From NCBI GenBank assembly GCA_023443455.1, contig JAEZUE010000037.1:130739-194738 (forward strand): 64,000 nucleotides of DNA. Reading direction: 5' to 3'. This stretch comes from Verrucomicrobiota bacterium. GTDB lineage: Bacteria; Verrucomicrobiota; Verrucomicrobiia; Opitutales; Opitutaceae. Within the stretch, counting starts at the first letter, position 1. Each line of letters begins with the position of its first letter. Positions 8,756-16,550 of this stretch are shown here, in pieces. The notes under the pieces are model-generated. The model saw only the letters and a program-made list of their open reading frames with translations. It did not search any database and was not told the origin of the DNA. A program made the translations under genes and the position numbers.

Positions 8756-9449
8756 GGTTCGCCTCCTCGATCTGGATCTTGCGCACGGTGCCGTGCTGGT
8801 GCTCCTCGCCGATCTGCGTCTCGCCGAGGCAGTACGAACACACCGCCGCCGGCACGGAGAAGCGCAGCTTGCCGTCGGTGAGCGGCGCGTTGTCGGGCGC
8901 GGCGTCGAGCAACCGGCTGACCTCCCACGAGCCATGGCCGGTGATGCCGTTGACGAAGAGCAGGCGCGCCTTGGCGTTCACCTGCCGTACCCGGAACGCG
9001 AACACCTCGCGCTCGGCCTGGCTGACGATGTCGCCCTTGGTCACGAGCACGACGTCGGCCGTCTTGAGCATCGGGCCGATCTTGCGCGGCGTGTGCACGC
9101 CGGCGAGATGGTCGAGCACGCACACGGCGAGGTGGCCGCGGATGTGCGGGGCGCAGCGATTGCACAGGCCCGCACTCTCGCTCACGAGCAGATCGAGCTC
9201 CTGCCGCCGGCCCCAGGCCGCACAGTCCTCGATGTTGGTGATGAAGTAGTGGTCGGGACAGAAGTTGCCCGAGAGCCCCGTGATGCAGGGAATGCCCGCC
9301 GCGCGGAACCGCTCGGCATCCTGGCTGGCGAGGCAGTCGAACTTCACCACCCCCACCTTGCGGCCCGCCTGCTGCAGGTGCGCGAGGGCCTTGAGGATGA
9401 CCGCAGTTTTCCCCGACGAGGGCGGGCCGGCAACAGTGACGAGTTTCAT
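8748..9449 (-). CDS. HypB/UreG/CobW-type GTPase, likely metallochaperone
   Basis: A 233-residue SIMIBI-class GTPase. The P-loop is GPPSSGKTAV at residues 7-16, and the guanine-recognition region appears as VLVTKGDIV (TKGD replacing NKxD). A switch-like loop SESAGLCNRCAPH holds a CxxC pair, and near the C-terminus a second CSYCLGE pair is followed by an acidic/His stretch GEEHQHG. Two CxxC motifs and a His cluster suggest metal binding, as in HypB and UreG, which load nickel. The start MKLVTVAG places the P-loop correctly; the preceding 30 bp hold a REP pair, not coding sequence. It sits between the cytosolic binding-protein-like gene and the ABC ATPase, with which it overlaps. Metal identity is not visible. 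Confidence 0.8.
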   Translation of the reverse strand: MKLVTVAGPPSSGKTAVILKALAHLQQAGRKVGVVKFDCLASQDAERFRAAGIPCITGLSGNFCPDHYFITNIEDCAAWGRRQELDLLVSESAGLCNRCAPHIRGHLAVCVLDHLAGVHTPRKIGPMLKTADVVLVTKGDIVSQAEREVFAFRVRQVNAKARLLFVNGITGHGSWEVSRLLDAAPDNAPLTDGKLRFSVPAAVCSYCLGETQIGEEHQHGTVRKIQIEEANHV

Positions 9450-9477
9450 GGGACGCGAAGGCTTCGGGGGCTGGAGG

Positions 9478-9550
9478 TGGGCGCCTGCTTGCAGGCGATT
9501 CGACAGCCTTTGGTTCGCCGAGCACGGATCGCCTGCAAGCAGGCTCCTAC
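9478..9550. repeat. REP-like inverted pair between SBP-like and GTPase genes
   Basis: An imperfect left unit (GCGCCTGCTTGCAGGCGAT) and a perfect right unit in opposite orientation, about 30 bp apart, fill most of the 124-bp gap between the two minus-strand genes. A hairpin in the transcript here could tune expression between the upstream and downstream parts of the operon. Confidence 0.8.
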
Positions 9551-9573
9551 AGTCGGAGTGTCGATCGCCATTT

Positions 9574-10608
9574 TCATCGGGTGGACTCGTAACCGCGCAC
9601 AAACGCGGCGTTGTTGGCGGTCTTGAGCGCCTCGAGATCGTGGGTACGGACAAAGTCCCAGCCGACCCAGCGGAGCTTGCCCGGCGCCGGCGGGGAGTCG
9701 GCCCGGGCCGGGACGAAGCCGACCTTGGCGAGATGGGCGCCCCACTCCGCCCCGCAGAGATAGTCGAGGGCCGGCTGCGCGGCCGGGCCGGCATCCGCTT
9801 TCCGGAACAGATAGAGCGGATTCATATACGCGCCCTCCTCGGGCCAGATGATGCGCGTGGCCTGTTTGTGCGGGCAGCTCTTGGCGAAGAAGTTGGGCAG
9901 GAGGTAGAGCGCGGCGCCCTTCGGGTTCGCGGAGCCCGCCATCTTCGCCATCTCGGCCGGGTGGAAAAAGTCGCCCACGTTGGCGCCGAGCGCCGCAAGA
10001 CCAGCCTCGCCGTGGTCTTTGCCGATACCGTACACGAGCGACTCGTGAATGTCGCCCTGTTCGCCGCTGACGATCACGTCGTGACGAAAACGCGGGTGGA
10101 AGACGTCGGCCCAGGTGCGCGGGATCGGTCGATCGCCGAGTCGATTCAGGTCGACGAGCACCACCTCCGGCACGGCGCCGTAGATGTGAAACTGGCCCTG
10201 CGGGTCGACCAATCCGGCGTCGAGGAACTCCGGCCGCACCGCGCCCGCTTCGACCGGGCCGAAAACGCCCGTGTCGAACCAACGTTTGAGGAACTCGGGC
10301 CGGTTGTAGTCGCCGAAGCCCGTCTCGGAAATCAGACCCGGCAGCGCCGCGGCATCGGTTGTCTGCCAGAGCTCATCGTAGGGATTGGGCGAGTGACAGC
10401 CGGCCGGCATGAACCACGCCGGGGCCTCGCCCCCTCGCGCCGCGATCGCCCGGAAGTGGCGGTGCAGGCGCCCTTTCAATTCGTTGCGCAGCGGGCACGG
10501 CGCGTAGCCGAGGAAATCGAGCCGGCGGCGCTGGTTGGTCTCGGTTTCAGGAAAAACCGGATCGTCGTTCAGGAGATCGGGGGAATCGGAAAGGTTCGAA
10601 GCATTCAT
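9574..10608 (-). CDS. Periplasmic-binding-protein-like protein without signal peptide
   Basis: A 344-residue protein resembling ABC transporter substrate-binding proteins (for example TWADVFHPRFRHDVIVSG and the closing strand AYMNPLYLFRKAD, as in Fe3+/thiamine-type binding proteins). It has no signal peptide or lipobox: the N-terminus is polar (MNASNLSDSPDLLND). A conserved-looking GYAPCPLRNELK motif with a Cys, plus MPAGCHSP and AKSCPHKQ, could bind a metal or cofactor. An upstream in-frame GTG at 10638 is an alternative start and does not add a signal either. Its place next to the GTPase and permease-less ATPase suggests a cytosolic cofactor-handling trio rather than membrane import. Family call by motif resemblance only. 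Confidence 0.65.
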   Translation of the reverse strand: MNASNLSDSPDLLNDDPVFPETETNQRRRLDFLGYAPCPLRNELKGRLHRHFRAIAARGGEAPAWFMPAGCHSPNPYDELWQTTDAAALPGLISETGFGDYNRPEFLKRWFDTGVFGPVEAGAVRPEFLDAGLVDPQGQFHIYGAVPEVVLVDLNRLGDRPIPRTWADVFHPRFRHDVIVSGEQGDIHESLVYGIGKDHGEAGLAALGANVGDFFHPAEMAKMAGSANPKGAALYLLPNFFAKSCPHKQATRIIWPEEGAYMNPLYLFRKADAGPAAQPALDYLCGAEWGAHLAKVGFVPARADSPPAPGKLRWVGWDFVRTHDLEALKTANNAAFVRGYESTR

Positions 10609-10671
10609 GGACTGGGAAACGGAGGTAGCTGGAAACACGCCAACAGAGGTTGGAAGAAAGGGGGACGCGCC

Positions 10672-11313
10672 TCAGCATTTCTGCCAGACGATCCAGGTGC
10701 CGACCTCGTCGTCCTCGACGGCCGCCGGCAGCCCGAGCCGGCGCACGATCGCCTCGTAATGCTCGGGCGGATTTTCGGCCATGCGTTTGCGCCGGCCCTC
10801 GCCCCATTGCGGGTCGTCCTTCCGGGCCTCGTTGATCTCGGCGAGCAGCTGCGCGTTGCCCATGCCGCCGCCGATGAACGCCCAGCCGCCCGGCCGCAGC
10901 ACGCGCTGCACCTCGGCGAGGCCTTTTGCCTGATCGCTCCAGAAGAAGATGGAGCCGCGGCTCATCACCAGATCGACCGAGGCGGTCTCATACGGCAGCG
11001 CTTCCGCGGCGCCCAACCGCGCGTCCATGCGGTCCAGCAGATCGGCCGCGGCGATGTTCTCCCGCGCCACATCGATGCAGCCCGGCAGCGGATCGCAAAT
11101 CTCGACACGCGCCACGGTGCGTCGCGCGTACTCGATGCCGAGCATTCCCGGGCCACCGCCGAGATCGACACAGAACCCCTGCGCCACGCCGGTGCGGGCG
11201 AGGATGTCGTCCGCGATCACCGGATAGATCTTCCGGAAGAAGCCCTGCATGACCCGCGCATTGTAGTCGCGGGCGTTCATGTTGTAGTTGGTCAATGGAG
11301 CGGTGGTGTTCAT
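10672..11313 (-). CDS. Class I SAM-dependent methyltransferase
   Basis: About 213 residues with the Rossmann methyltransferase fold. Motif I is VDLGGGPGMLGIEYA, the acidic loop after beta-2 is VEICDPLPG, and the motif IV-VI region reads SVDLVMSRGSIFFW followed by RVLRPGGWAFIGGG, typical of the UbiE/type 11 group. The start is uncertain: Met at 11313, 11337 or 11358 are all in frame and the last overlaps the TonB gene. It is embedded in the metal-uptake operon, so a role in modifying a metal ligand or cofactor is more likely than quinone methylation; the substrate cannot be told from sequence. Confidence 0.8.
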   Translation of the reverse strand: MNTTAPLTNYNMNARDYNARVMQGFFRKIYPVIADDILARTGVAQGFCVDLGGGPGMLGIEYARRTVARVEICDPLPGCIDVARENIAAADLLDRMDARLGAAEALPYETASVDLVMSRGSIFFWSDQAKGLAEVQRVLRPGGWAFIGGGMGNAQLLAEINEARKDDPQWGEGRRKRMAENPPEHYEAIVRRLGLPAAVEDDEVGTWIVWQKC

Positions 11314-11344
11314 TGGAAAAGGTTCGAGGGTCACCATCTTGCGT

Positions 11345-12124
11345 TCAGGTGCGTGCATCGGGCATGGCGAACGCGATCGGAGCTTCGACCCGCGTGGCCA
11401 CCCGACGGCCGTCCTTGCGGCCCGGCCGGAACTTCCACCACCGCACGGCCTGCAGCGCCGGAGTGCGAAACTCGGGCCGACTCGACTCGACCACGCGCGG
11501 ACACCGCACCACACCCTCCGCGTCGACGATGAAGCTCAGGAGCACCTCCCCGTTGGCGCCGCTCCGCGCCAGCTCCGCCGGATAACGCGGCAGCGGTTGG
11601 CTCACCACCGCGGGCGGTTGATCCAGATCGGCCAGTTCGAAGAGCGGAACTCCGCATTCGCCGATTCCGTCGCGGCCAGGACCGCCAAGGGCTGCGCCGA
11701 AACCGCCCCCGGTCGACAAAACCGGGCGCACCGATCCCGCCGCGACCCGCACCACCACGCTGCGTTCGCCGCACATGAGTTCGGGGCGTGCCAACGCCCG
11801 CGGGTCGAACCCGGTCTGCGCCATGAACCGGTCCGACGCCGCCCCGCTCGCCACCGCCGCGGCTTCCACCCCGGTTGAATCCGGCGCGGCCACATCGGTC
11901 GGCACAAAGAATCCGTTCTCATCCCCAGAGATCACCGGCGCCTCCACCGCCATCGGCCGAGCCCCCGGAAACAATTCGCCGAGCGCGATGAGCCCCCCAT
12001 GCAACCCAACTGCGAATACGGCGGCGACCAGCAGATCGCTCCGTCGGCATCCGCATCTCTCGCATCCGCGCGCGCCCCCTCCCCGGCGAGGGTCCGCCCG
12101 TTCGAGGTGACCGGCCGTCTTCAT
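11345..12124 (-). CDS. tonB: TonB-type energy transducer dedicated to this locus
   Basis: A 259-residue protein: a cytoplasmic Arg/Cys-rich stretch, one N-terminal membrane span (LLVAAVFAVGLHGGLIALGELF, about residues 30-51), a periplasmic linker that is not strongly Pro/Lys-rich, and a C-terminal TonB domain with PLPRYPAELARSGANG, VLLSFIVDAEG and AVRWWKFRPGRKDG. The ATG overlaps the stop of the preceding gene in an ATGA junction. No exbB or exbD lies in the window, so it must borrow a proton-motive motor encoded elsewhere. Its position in the operon implies that it serves the TonB-dependent receptor at 16551-18557. Confidence 0.9.
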   Translation of the reverse strand: MKTAGHLERADPRRGGGARGCERCGCRRSDLLVAAVFAVGLHGGLIALGELFPGARPMAVEAPVISGDENGFFVPTDVAAPDSTGVEAAAVASGAASDRFMAQTGFDPRALARPELMCGERSVVVRVAAGSVRPVLSTGGGFGAALGGPGRDGIGECGVPLFELADLDQPPAVVSQPLPRYPAELARSGANGEVLLSFIVDAEGVVRCPRVVESSRPEFRTPALQAVRWWKFRPGRKDGRRVATRVEAPIAFAMPDART

Positions 12125-13002
12125 GGCAACGGCTCCTCCGGCTCCCGCGGGACGCTGCTCTCCGTCCAGAGCGCCGCCTCGTCGGCCGCGAGAATGCTGG
12201 CGGCATCGGGCCAGTTCAGGCGGGTGAGCTGGTAGTCGAGGCGGACTCCGGCATGGACCAGACACACTGTCCAGGGCGTTTCCGTGTTGGCCCGGACCGA
12301 GTGGGCCATCGTCGCCCGCAGCGGGCTGCAACCGGTCGCCATCTCGAAGCCGTGCGCGAAGAACGTGCTCGAGGCCAGTTCCGCCCGCAACGGCACACCG
12401 CGCGCCACCCCCAACCGCCGCAAGGCCGCGACGCCAACGCGCAGCCCAAGCGCGAAATCGGTGTTCGTCGTATCCCAGTGCATCTCCCGTGAAGCGCGGG
12501 CGGCATCATCGGGGCACTCCATGACCTTGGCCCAATGCAACGGCACCGCCGCATCCGGAAACGCGTCGAAGTGCGGCACATACGGTTTCACGTCGACGAC
12601 CGGAGTGCGGTGGAAAGCGTCGAGGCCGCGCACAACCAGCACGTTCCGCTCCCGCCGCAGCAACGCCACCACGCAGGAACCGAGCGCAGCCGGCCGGCAC
12701 GGTGCCCGGGAACTGAACACGCCCTGCCCGGCCCGATCGTCCTCGGCCGGCAACACGAGCGGCGGCGCATCGCCCCACCCTCGCGCGCGCAGCCACTCGG
12801 CGCTGCGATGCTGCCGGTAGATCACCGAGAGGTGCGAGAAATACTCGATGCCGACCAGTCCGGCCTCCAACTCGGGCCGCAGCACCAGGCGCGACTCGCT
12901 GCGGTAGTCGCATCCGTCGACGAAAGTCTGATAGGGCGAATCGACCTCGCCGATCGGGGCGAGCGTGAACGCTTCCAGTGGATCCGTCCGTGGTTTCTTC
13001 AT
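12121..13002 (-). CDS. TrmO/TsaA-like domain fused to FmdE-like domain
   Basis: A 293-residue two-part protein. Residues 1-160 follow the TrmO/TsaA (UPF0066) pattern: FTLAPIGEVDSPY, then VGIEYFSHLSVIYRQHR, then FSSRAPCRPAALG (usually RxPFRPNPIG) and GLDAFHRTPVVDVKPYVP. In other proteins this domain methylates N6-threonylcarbamoyl-adenosine in tRNA. The C-terminal part (about 165-293), with ALGLRVGVAALRRLG and AHGFEMATGCSP, resembles FmdE, a protein encoded with molybdenum formylmethanofuran dehydrogenase. Several expected His/Cys positions of FmdE are not obvious, so that assignment is weaker. Start and stop both overlap neighbours by 4 bp (ATGA), tying it tightly to the FecB-like gene and tonB. 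Context points to molybdenum or tungsten handling. Confidence 0.6.
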   Translation of the reverse strand: MKKPRTDPLEAFTLAPIGEVDSPYQTFVDGCDYRSESRLVLRPELEAGLVGIEYFSHLSVIYRQHRSAEWLRARGWGDAPPLVLPAEDDRAGQGVFSSRAPCRPAALGSCVVALLRRERNVLVVRGLDAFHRTPVVDVKPYVPHFDAFPDAAVPLHWAKVMECPDDAARASREMHWDTTNTDFALGLRVGVAALRRLGVARGVPLRAELASSTFFAHGFEMATGCSPLRATMAHSVRANTETPWTVCLVHAGVRLDYQLTRLNWPDAASILAADEAALWTESSVPREPEEPLP

Positions 13003-14084
13003 GGCGTGGGCGTGACGAGTTGCGGCCGCGAAGCGAAGAGAATCGCCCGCGCCTCCGCCTCCTCCATCTCGTACCGGTAGAACAACCGAAAGTACTCCCG
13101 CGTCTCCGCCACCATGTCGAAGTCCACGCGCTCGGGGTACAGCACCCAGAGCAGCCACTTCACGCCGAGCACGCGCGAGGCCGACGGCGGCCGGTCCAAC
13201 CAGTTGAACGGAGCTCCGGGAATCAAATACACGCGATTGCCCGCCACCGCCGGCACCTGCCGCCACGTCGGGTCGTCGAGCCACTCCGGCGCCCACGAGC
13301 CGTCGCGCTGCGCCCTTTCGGGGCACGCGAGGATGACCTGCGGTTGCCATGCGATGACCTGGTCGAGCGATACGGGGGCGCGACCAAAGCCGCTGGTCTC
13401 GGCGAGCGCGGCGACGTTCTCGAGCCCGAGGAAGTCGAGCGGCTCGGTGTGCATCGATTCCGTCGAATCGGTCTGCAGCCCGCGCAGTCCCTCGGCGTAG
13501 TAGACGGTCGGTCGCGCGGCGGGCGGCACCGATTCGGCCAACGTCTTCGCGGCGGCGAAGGCGCGGCGCGTGTAGACGGCGAGGCTCTTCGCCCGCTCCG
13601 GCACACCGAGCAGGTCGCCGACCAACTCGTAGGTCGCCGCGGTGTCGAGCATCCGCCCGCTGGCGAGGAAGACCGGGATGCCGAGCTGCTGCTGGAGCCG
13701 GTTGGCGAAATCGATCGCGGTCGGGTCGTTGTAGCCGATGGAGAGAATCACGTCGGGCCGCGCGGCGAGCAGGGTCTCGCGGTTGCCCTTGCCGTTCTCG
13801 CCGAACCAACCACCGAGCGTCGGCAGGTCGTGCACGCTCGGCAGCAGGAAGTGTTTCTCGGCCGCCCCGAGCTTGGAGTTCCAGCCGACCAGCCGGTCCG
13901 GCGCGAGCGTGTAGAGCAGCACCGCGCCGACGGGGCTGGTGACATACGCGCGCTCGATCCTCGCCGGCACCTGCAACGAGCGCCCGGCGCCGTCGACGAC
14001 GGTCACGGTCGCACCCGCCGTTGGTGCGAAAATCGAAAACACCAACGCCATCAGGATCAGCTTGGTAGGACCGTTGAGTGCCAT
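12999..14084 (-). CDS. FecB/BtuF-type metal-complex binding protein
   Basis: A 361-residue class III binding protein (TroA/BtuF fold). The signal peptide is about residues 1-26, ending GATV. The mature protein shows the family pattern VTVVDGAGRSLQVPARIERAYV in part (VVDGAGRSLQVP), RLVGWNSKLG, AARPDVILSIGYND and QVIAWQPQVILA, and ends with a long helical tail. Start at MALNGPTK; upstream in-frame codons include a REP pair and are not signal-like. It should deliver ligand to the FecCD permease and FecE ATPase encoded just upstream. In Haemophilus, the related MolA binds molybdate/tungstate, and that is the preferred substrate class here because of context; iron siderophore or cobalamin remain possible. 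Confidence 0.88.
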   Translation of the reverse strand: MALNGPTKLILMALVFSIFAPTAGATVTVVDGAGRSLQVPARIERAYVTSPVGAVLLYTLAPDRLVGWNSKLGAAEKHFLLPSVHDLPTLGGWFGENGKGNRETLLAARPDVILSIGYNDPTAIDFANRLQQQLGIPVFLASGRMLDTAATYELVGDLLGVPERAKSLAVYTRRAFAAAKTLAESVPPAARPTVYYAEGLRGLQTDSTESMHTEPLDFLGLENVAALAETSGFGRAPVSLDQVIAWQPQVILACPERAQRDGSWAPEWLDDPTWRQVPAVAGNRVYLIPGAPFNWLDRPPSASRVLGVKWLLWVLYPERVDFDMVAETREYFRLFYRYEMEEAEARAILFASRPQLVTPTP

Positions 14085-14092
14085 CGCCTCCT

Positions 14093-14149
14093 GTAGGAGC
14101 CTGCTTGCAGGCGATTCCGAATCCAAATCGCCTGCAAGCAGGCTCCTAC
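14093..14149. repeat. REP-like inverted pair between fecE-like and fecB-like genes
   Basis: Two perfect copies of the GTAGGAGCCTGC-type unit in inverted orientation separated by about 11 bp (TCCGAATCCAA), directly upstream of the binding-protein start. The close spacing gives a strong hairpin in the transcript between the ATPase and binding-protein genes. Confidence 0.9.
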
Positions 14150-14218
14150 AATCGGATACCAATGCCAACAGGCGGGCTCGGCCCCGCCCGGTCCGATCGG
14201 AGACAGGACCTAATGTGA

Positions 14219-15001
14219 TCAATCGATGTGGGGAGCGCATAAGGGGAAATGTTGGCCGGCGTGGTCGGTGAGGTTCGCGACCACGAAGGGCACGCGGTAG
14301 ATCGCTTCGAGGCGGTCGGCAGTGAGCGTCTCACCGGGCGCACCGGCGGGGGACAGCCGCCCCTCGCACACCACGGCCACGCGAGTCGCGCAGCGTAGCG
14401 CATGCTCGGGATGATGCGTCGCCATGAGCACGCCGAAGCCCTCGCGCACGAGGCGCCGCAACGTCTGCAGCATCCGCACCTGGTTGCCGAAATCGAGGGA
14501 CGACGCCGGCTCGTCGAGCACGAGGAAACGCGCTTCCTGTGCAAGCGCCCGGGCGACGAGCACCATCTGGCGTTCGCCGCCGCTGAGCTCGGTATAGCGC
14601 CGCTCCGCGAACGCGCTCATCTGCACCGCGGCGAGCGCCGTCTCCGCCGCGTGCCAGTCGACGGCGGTCGGTCCCGACCAGAGCGGCCAGCGCGCGGTGC
14701 GGCCCATCGCGACGACATCGAGCACGCGGAAGGCGAAGAGCGGCGCGTGCGCTTGGGGCACGTAGGCGAGCCGCGCGGCACGCTCACGCACCGGCAGCTC
14801 GGACCACTCGCGGCCGTCGATGCGGATGTGTCCGCCGAGCGGCGGCAGGATGCCGGCCAATGTCTTGAGCAGCGCTGTCTTGCCGGATCCGTTGGGGCCA
14901 AGCAGGCAGACGAACTCGCCCTCGGCGACCGTGAGCGAGACACCGGTGAGCACGGGGCGGCGGGTGTAGCCGCAGGAAACATTGTCGAGAACGAGGCTCA
15001 T
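14219..15001 (-). CDS. FecE/BtuD-type ABC ATPase
   Basis: A 260-residue ATPase of the iron-siderophore/cobalamin/molybdate importer class. Walker A is GPNGSGKTALLK, the Q-loop YVPQAHAPLF, the signature ELSGGERQMVLVARAL, Walker B FLVLDEPASSLDFG and the H-loop MATHHPEHAL. The Q-loop helix VLDVVAMGRTARWPLW is typical of FepC/BtuD. It pairs with the permease gene upstream across 169 bp of non-coding sequence that includes a GC-rich dyad (GGCGAGGACGCCTCGCC). Confidence 0.92.
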   Translation of the reverse strand: MSLVLDNVSCGYTRRPVLTGVSLTVAEGEFVCLLGPNGSGKTALLKTLAGILPPLGGHIRIDGREWSELPVRERAARLAYVPQAHAPLFAFRVLDVVAMGRTARWPLWSGPTAVDWHAAETALAAVQMSAFAERRYTELSGGERQMVLVARALAQEARFLVLDEPASSLDFGNQVRMLQTLRRLVREGFGVLMATHHPEHALRCATRVAVVCEGRLSPAGAPGETLTADRLEAIYRVPFVVANLTDHAGQHFPLCAPHID

Positions 15002-15170
15002 GGCAGATCAGCCGGACCGAGGCCGGGCCAAGGTTGGGAGGTAAGGCGAACCGTCCCGGTGAGCCGCGGCTCCGCCTTCGCCATGGCTTCGGCGGACACG
15101 TCGGCGAGGACGCCTCGCCCTACCCCGGAAACGAGCCCACCACGATGAGGGACTTGAGTATTCGTTTTCA

Positions 15171-16325
15171 TCAGTCGTTCCAGCTGCGCGAGGCGCGGCG
15201 CAGCAACACGAGGAAGATCGGAATCCCGCAGGCGCAGGTGACCACGCCGAGCGGCAGTTCGACGACGAAGAGCCAGCGCGCGAGATTGTCGGCCCAGAGC
15301 AGGAAAAGCGCGCCGAGCAAAAGCGACGCCGGCAGCAGGTCGCGGTGGTTCGGCCCGATCATGAAGCGCACGAGATGCGGCACCATCAGGCCCACCCATC
15401 CAATGACACCGGCCACGGCAACGGCGACCGCGGTCACGAGCGTGGCGCTGAGCAACGTGAGCACACGTACCGTACCCGTGGGCACGCCGAGCGCGCGTGC
15501 CTCGTCCTCGCCGAGCGCCATGACGTTGAGCGGCCAACGCAGCGCGAGTAGCACCGCCACCCCGAGCGCCAGAGGCGGCAGGAGCAGCTGCACATCGGGA
15601 GTGGTGACCGAGGAGAGGCTGCCGAGCAGCCAGTAGGTGATCAGGGGGAGTTTCGAGTACGGATCGGCCAACGTCTTGATGACCGCCACGCCAGCCATGC
15701 CGAGGCTGCCGACCACCATGCCGGTGAGCACGAGCTTCAACGTAAACGTGCCCCCGCCCACCCCACGGCTGAGCCCGTAGGTGAGCGCCACCGCGCTGAG
15801 CCCGCTCGCGAACGCCAATCCCTGGATACCGAGCACGCTCCACGAGAGCATGATGCCCAGCGCCGCGCCGAACGCCGCGCCCGAGGAGGCGCCGAGGATG
15901 TCGGGCGAGACAAGGGAGTTGCGGAACAACCCCTGGTACGATGCGCCGGCCACGGAGAGCCCGGCACCGATCGCGAGCGCCGCGACGATGCGCGGCAACC
16001 GGATGTCGTAGACAAGTGCATTCACCGTCGCCCGGCCGACCGTCGCGCCATCGACATCGAAGCAGAGCTGTCCGAGATCGGCCCAGGACAACGGATGTGC
16101 GCCATAGCGCAGCGAGATCGCGACACTGGCAAGGACCGCCACGCCGAGCAAAGCGTAGCGAAGCCCCATGCCGCCAAGGTGCGACCGGAGGGTCGCCGCC
16201 CGTTGCGCGAACCGACCGGCGAGAACACAGATTTTTGTCCCGATCGGGACAAGATTCTGTGTTCTCGCTCGGCCGGGAGCGGACACTCTCGAGCCGTGCG
16301 ACTCGCCTGCCACCGCTTCGCTCAC
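15171..16325 (-). CDS. FecCD-family ABC permease
   Basis: A FecCD/BtuC permease with about ten membrane spans. Family signatures are DIRLPRIVAALAIGAGLSVAGASYQ (seen in part: RLPRIVAALAIGAGL), NSLVSPDILGASSGAAFGA, GWVGLMVPHLVRFMIGPNHR and the final LFVVELPLGVVTCACGIP. The GTG at 16325 overlaps the preceding stop (GTGA) and has a good ribosome site (GGAGGG six bases upstream), giving 384 residues. An ATG at 16169 gives a more typical 332 residues. The 52-residue difference includes sequence coded by a 46-bp palindrome, so if the GTG is used that repeat is translated. Likely imports the ligand bound by the FecB-like protein. Confidence 0.9.
   Translation of the reverse strand: MSEAVAGESHGSRVSAPGRARTQNLVPIGTKICVLAGRFAQRAATLRSHLGGMGLRYALLGVAVLASVAISLRYGAHPLSWADLGQLCFDVDGATVGRATVNALVYDIRLPRIVAALAIGAGLSVAGASYQGLFRNSLVSPDILGASSGAAFGAALGIMLSWSVLGIQGLAFASGLSAVALTYGLSRGVGGGTFTLKLVLTGMVVGSLGMAGVAVIKTLADPYSKLPLITYWLLGSLSSVTTPDVQLLLPPLALGVAVLLALRWPLNVMALGEDEARALGVPTGTVRVLTLLSATLVTAVAVAVAGVIGWVGLMVPHLVRFMIGPNHRDLLPASLLLGALFLLWADNLARWLFVVELPLGVVTCACGIPIFLVLLRRASRSWND
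16221..16266. repeat. 46-bp near-perfect palindrome
   Basis: The arms start GAGAACACAGA and end TCTGTGTTCTC around the centre GTCCCGATCGGGAC; 21 of 23 base pairs are complementary. It lies at the junction between the DUF364-like remnant and the permease, inside the longer reading of the permease gene. No second copy was seen in the window. It could be an operator, a hairpin in the mRNA or an inserted repeat. Confidence 0.85.
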
Positions 16326-16540
16326 GAGTCGCCCTCCATTGCCGGTGGCCGCTCGATTTGGAGGAAACGGCCGATCACGGCGACGCGTTTCCCGACGACG
16401 CGCGGGAGCATCGTGGCGAAGGCGTTGCCGCCGGGCGCCGGCGCTAGGTACGGCGCGTCGTCCCAGACGAGCCGCGGCTCACCCGGAGGGTTCGCCCCAC
16501 CAAGGACCACCGGATTTTCGAGTGCGAAGAAGGCAGGCAT
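16322..16540 (-). pseudogene. 72-residue remnant resembling DUF364 (Rossmann-like metal-chelation family)
   Basis: A small ORF beginning MPAFFALENP with a good ribosome site (GAGGA eight bases upstream) 10 bp after the receptor stop. Its C-terminal half contains GNAFATMLPRVVGKRVAVIGRF, which I give here only as the motif GKRVAVIGRF preceded by a Gly-Asn; this looks like the entry to the DUF364 heavy-metal-chelation domain, a family often found beside FecCD transporters. The domain then stops after about 10 residues, while full proteins continue for more than 100. Overlap with the permease start (GTGA) suggests it is still translated as a leader or coupler. The family link is tentative. Confidence 0.4.
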
Positions 16541-16550
16541 GGCGGCGTCC

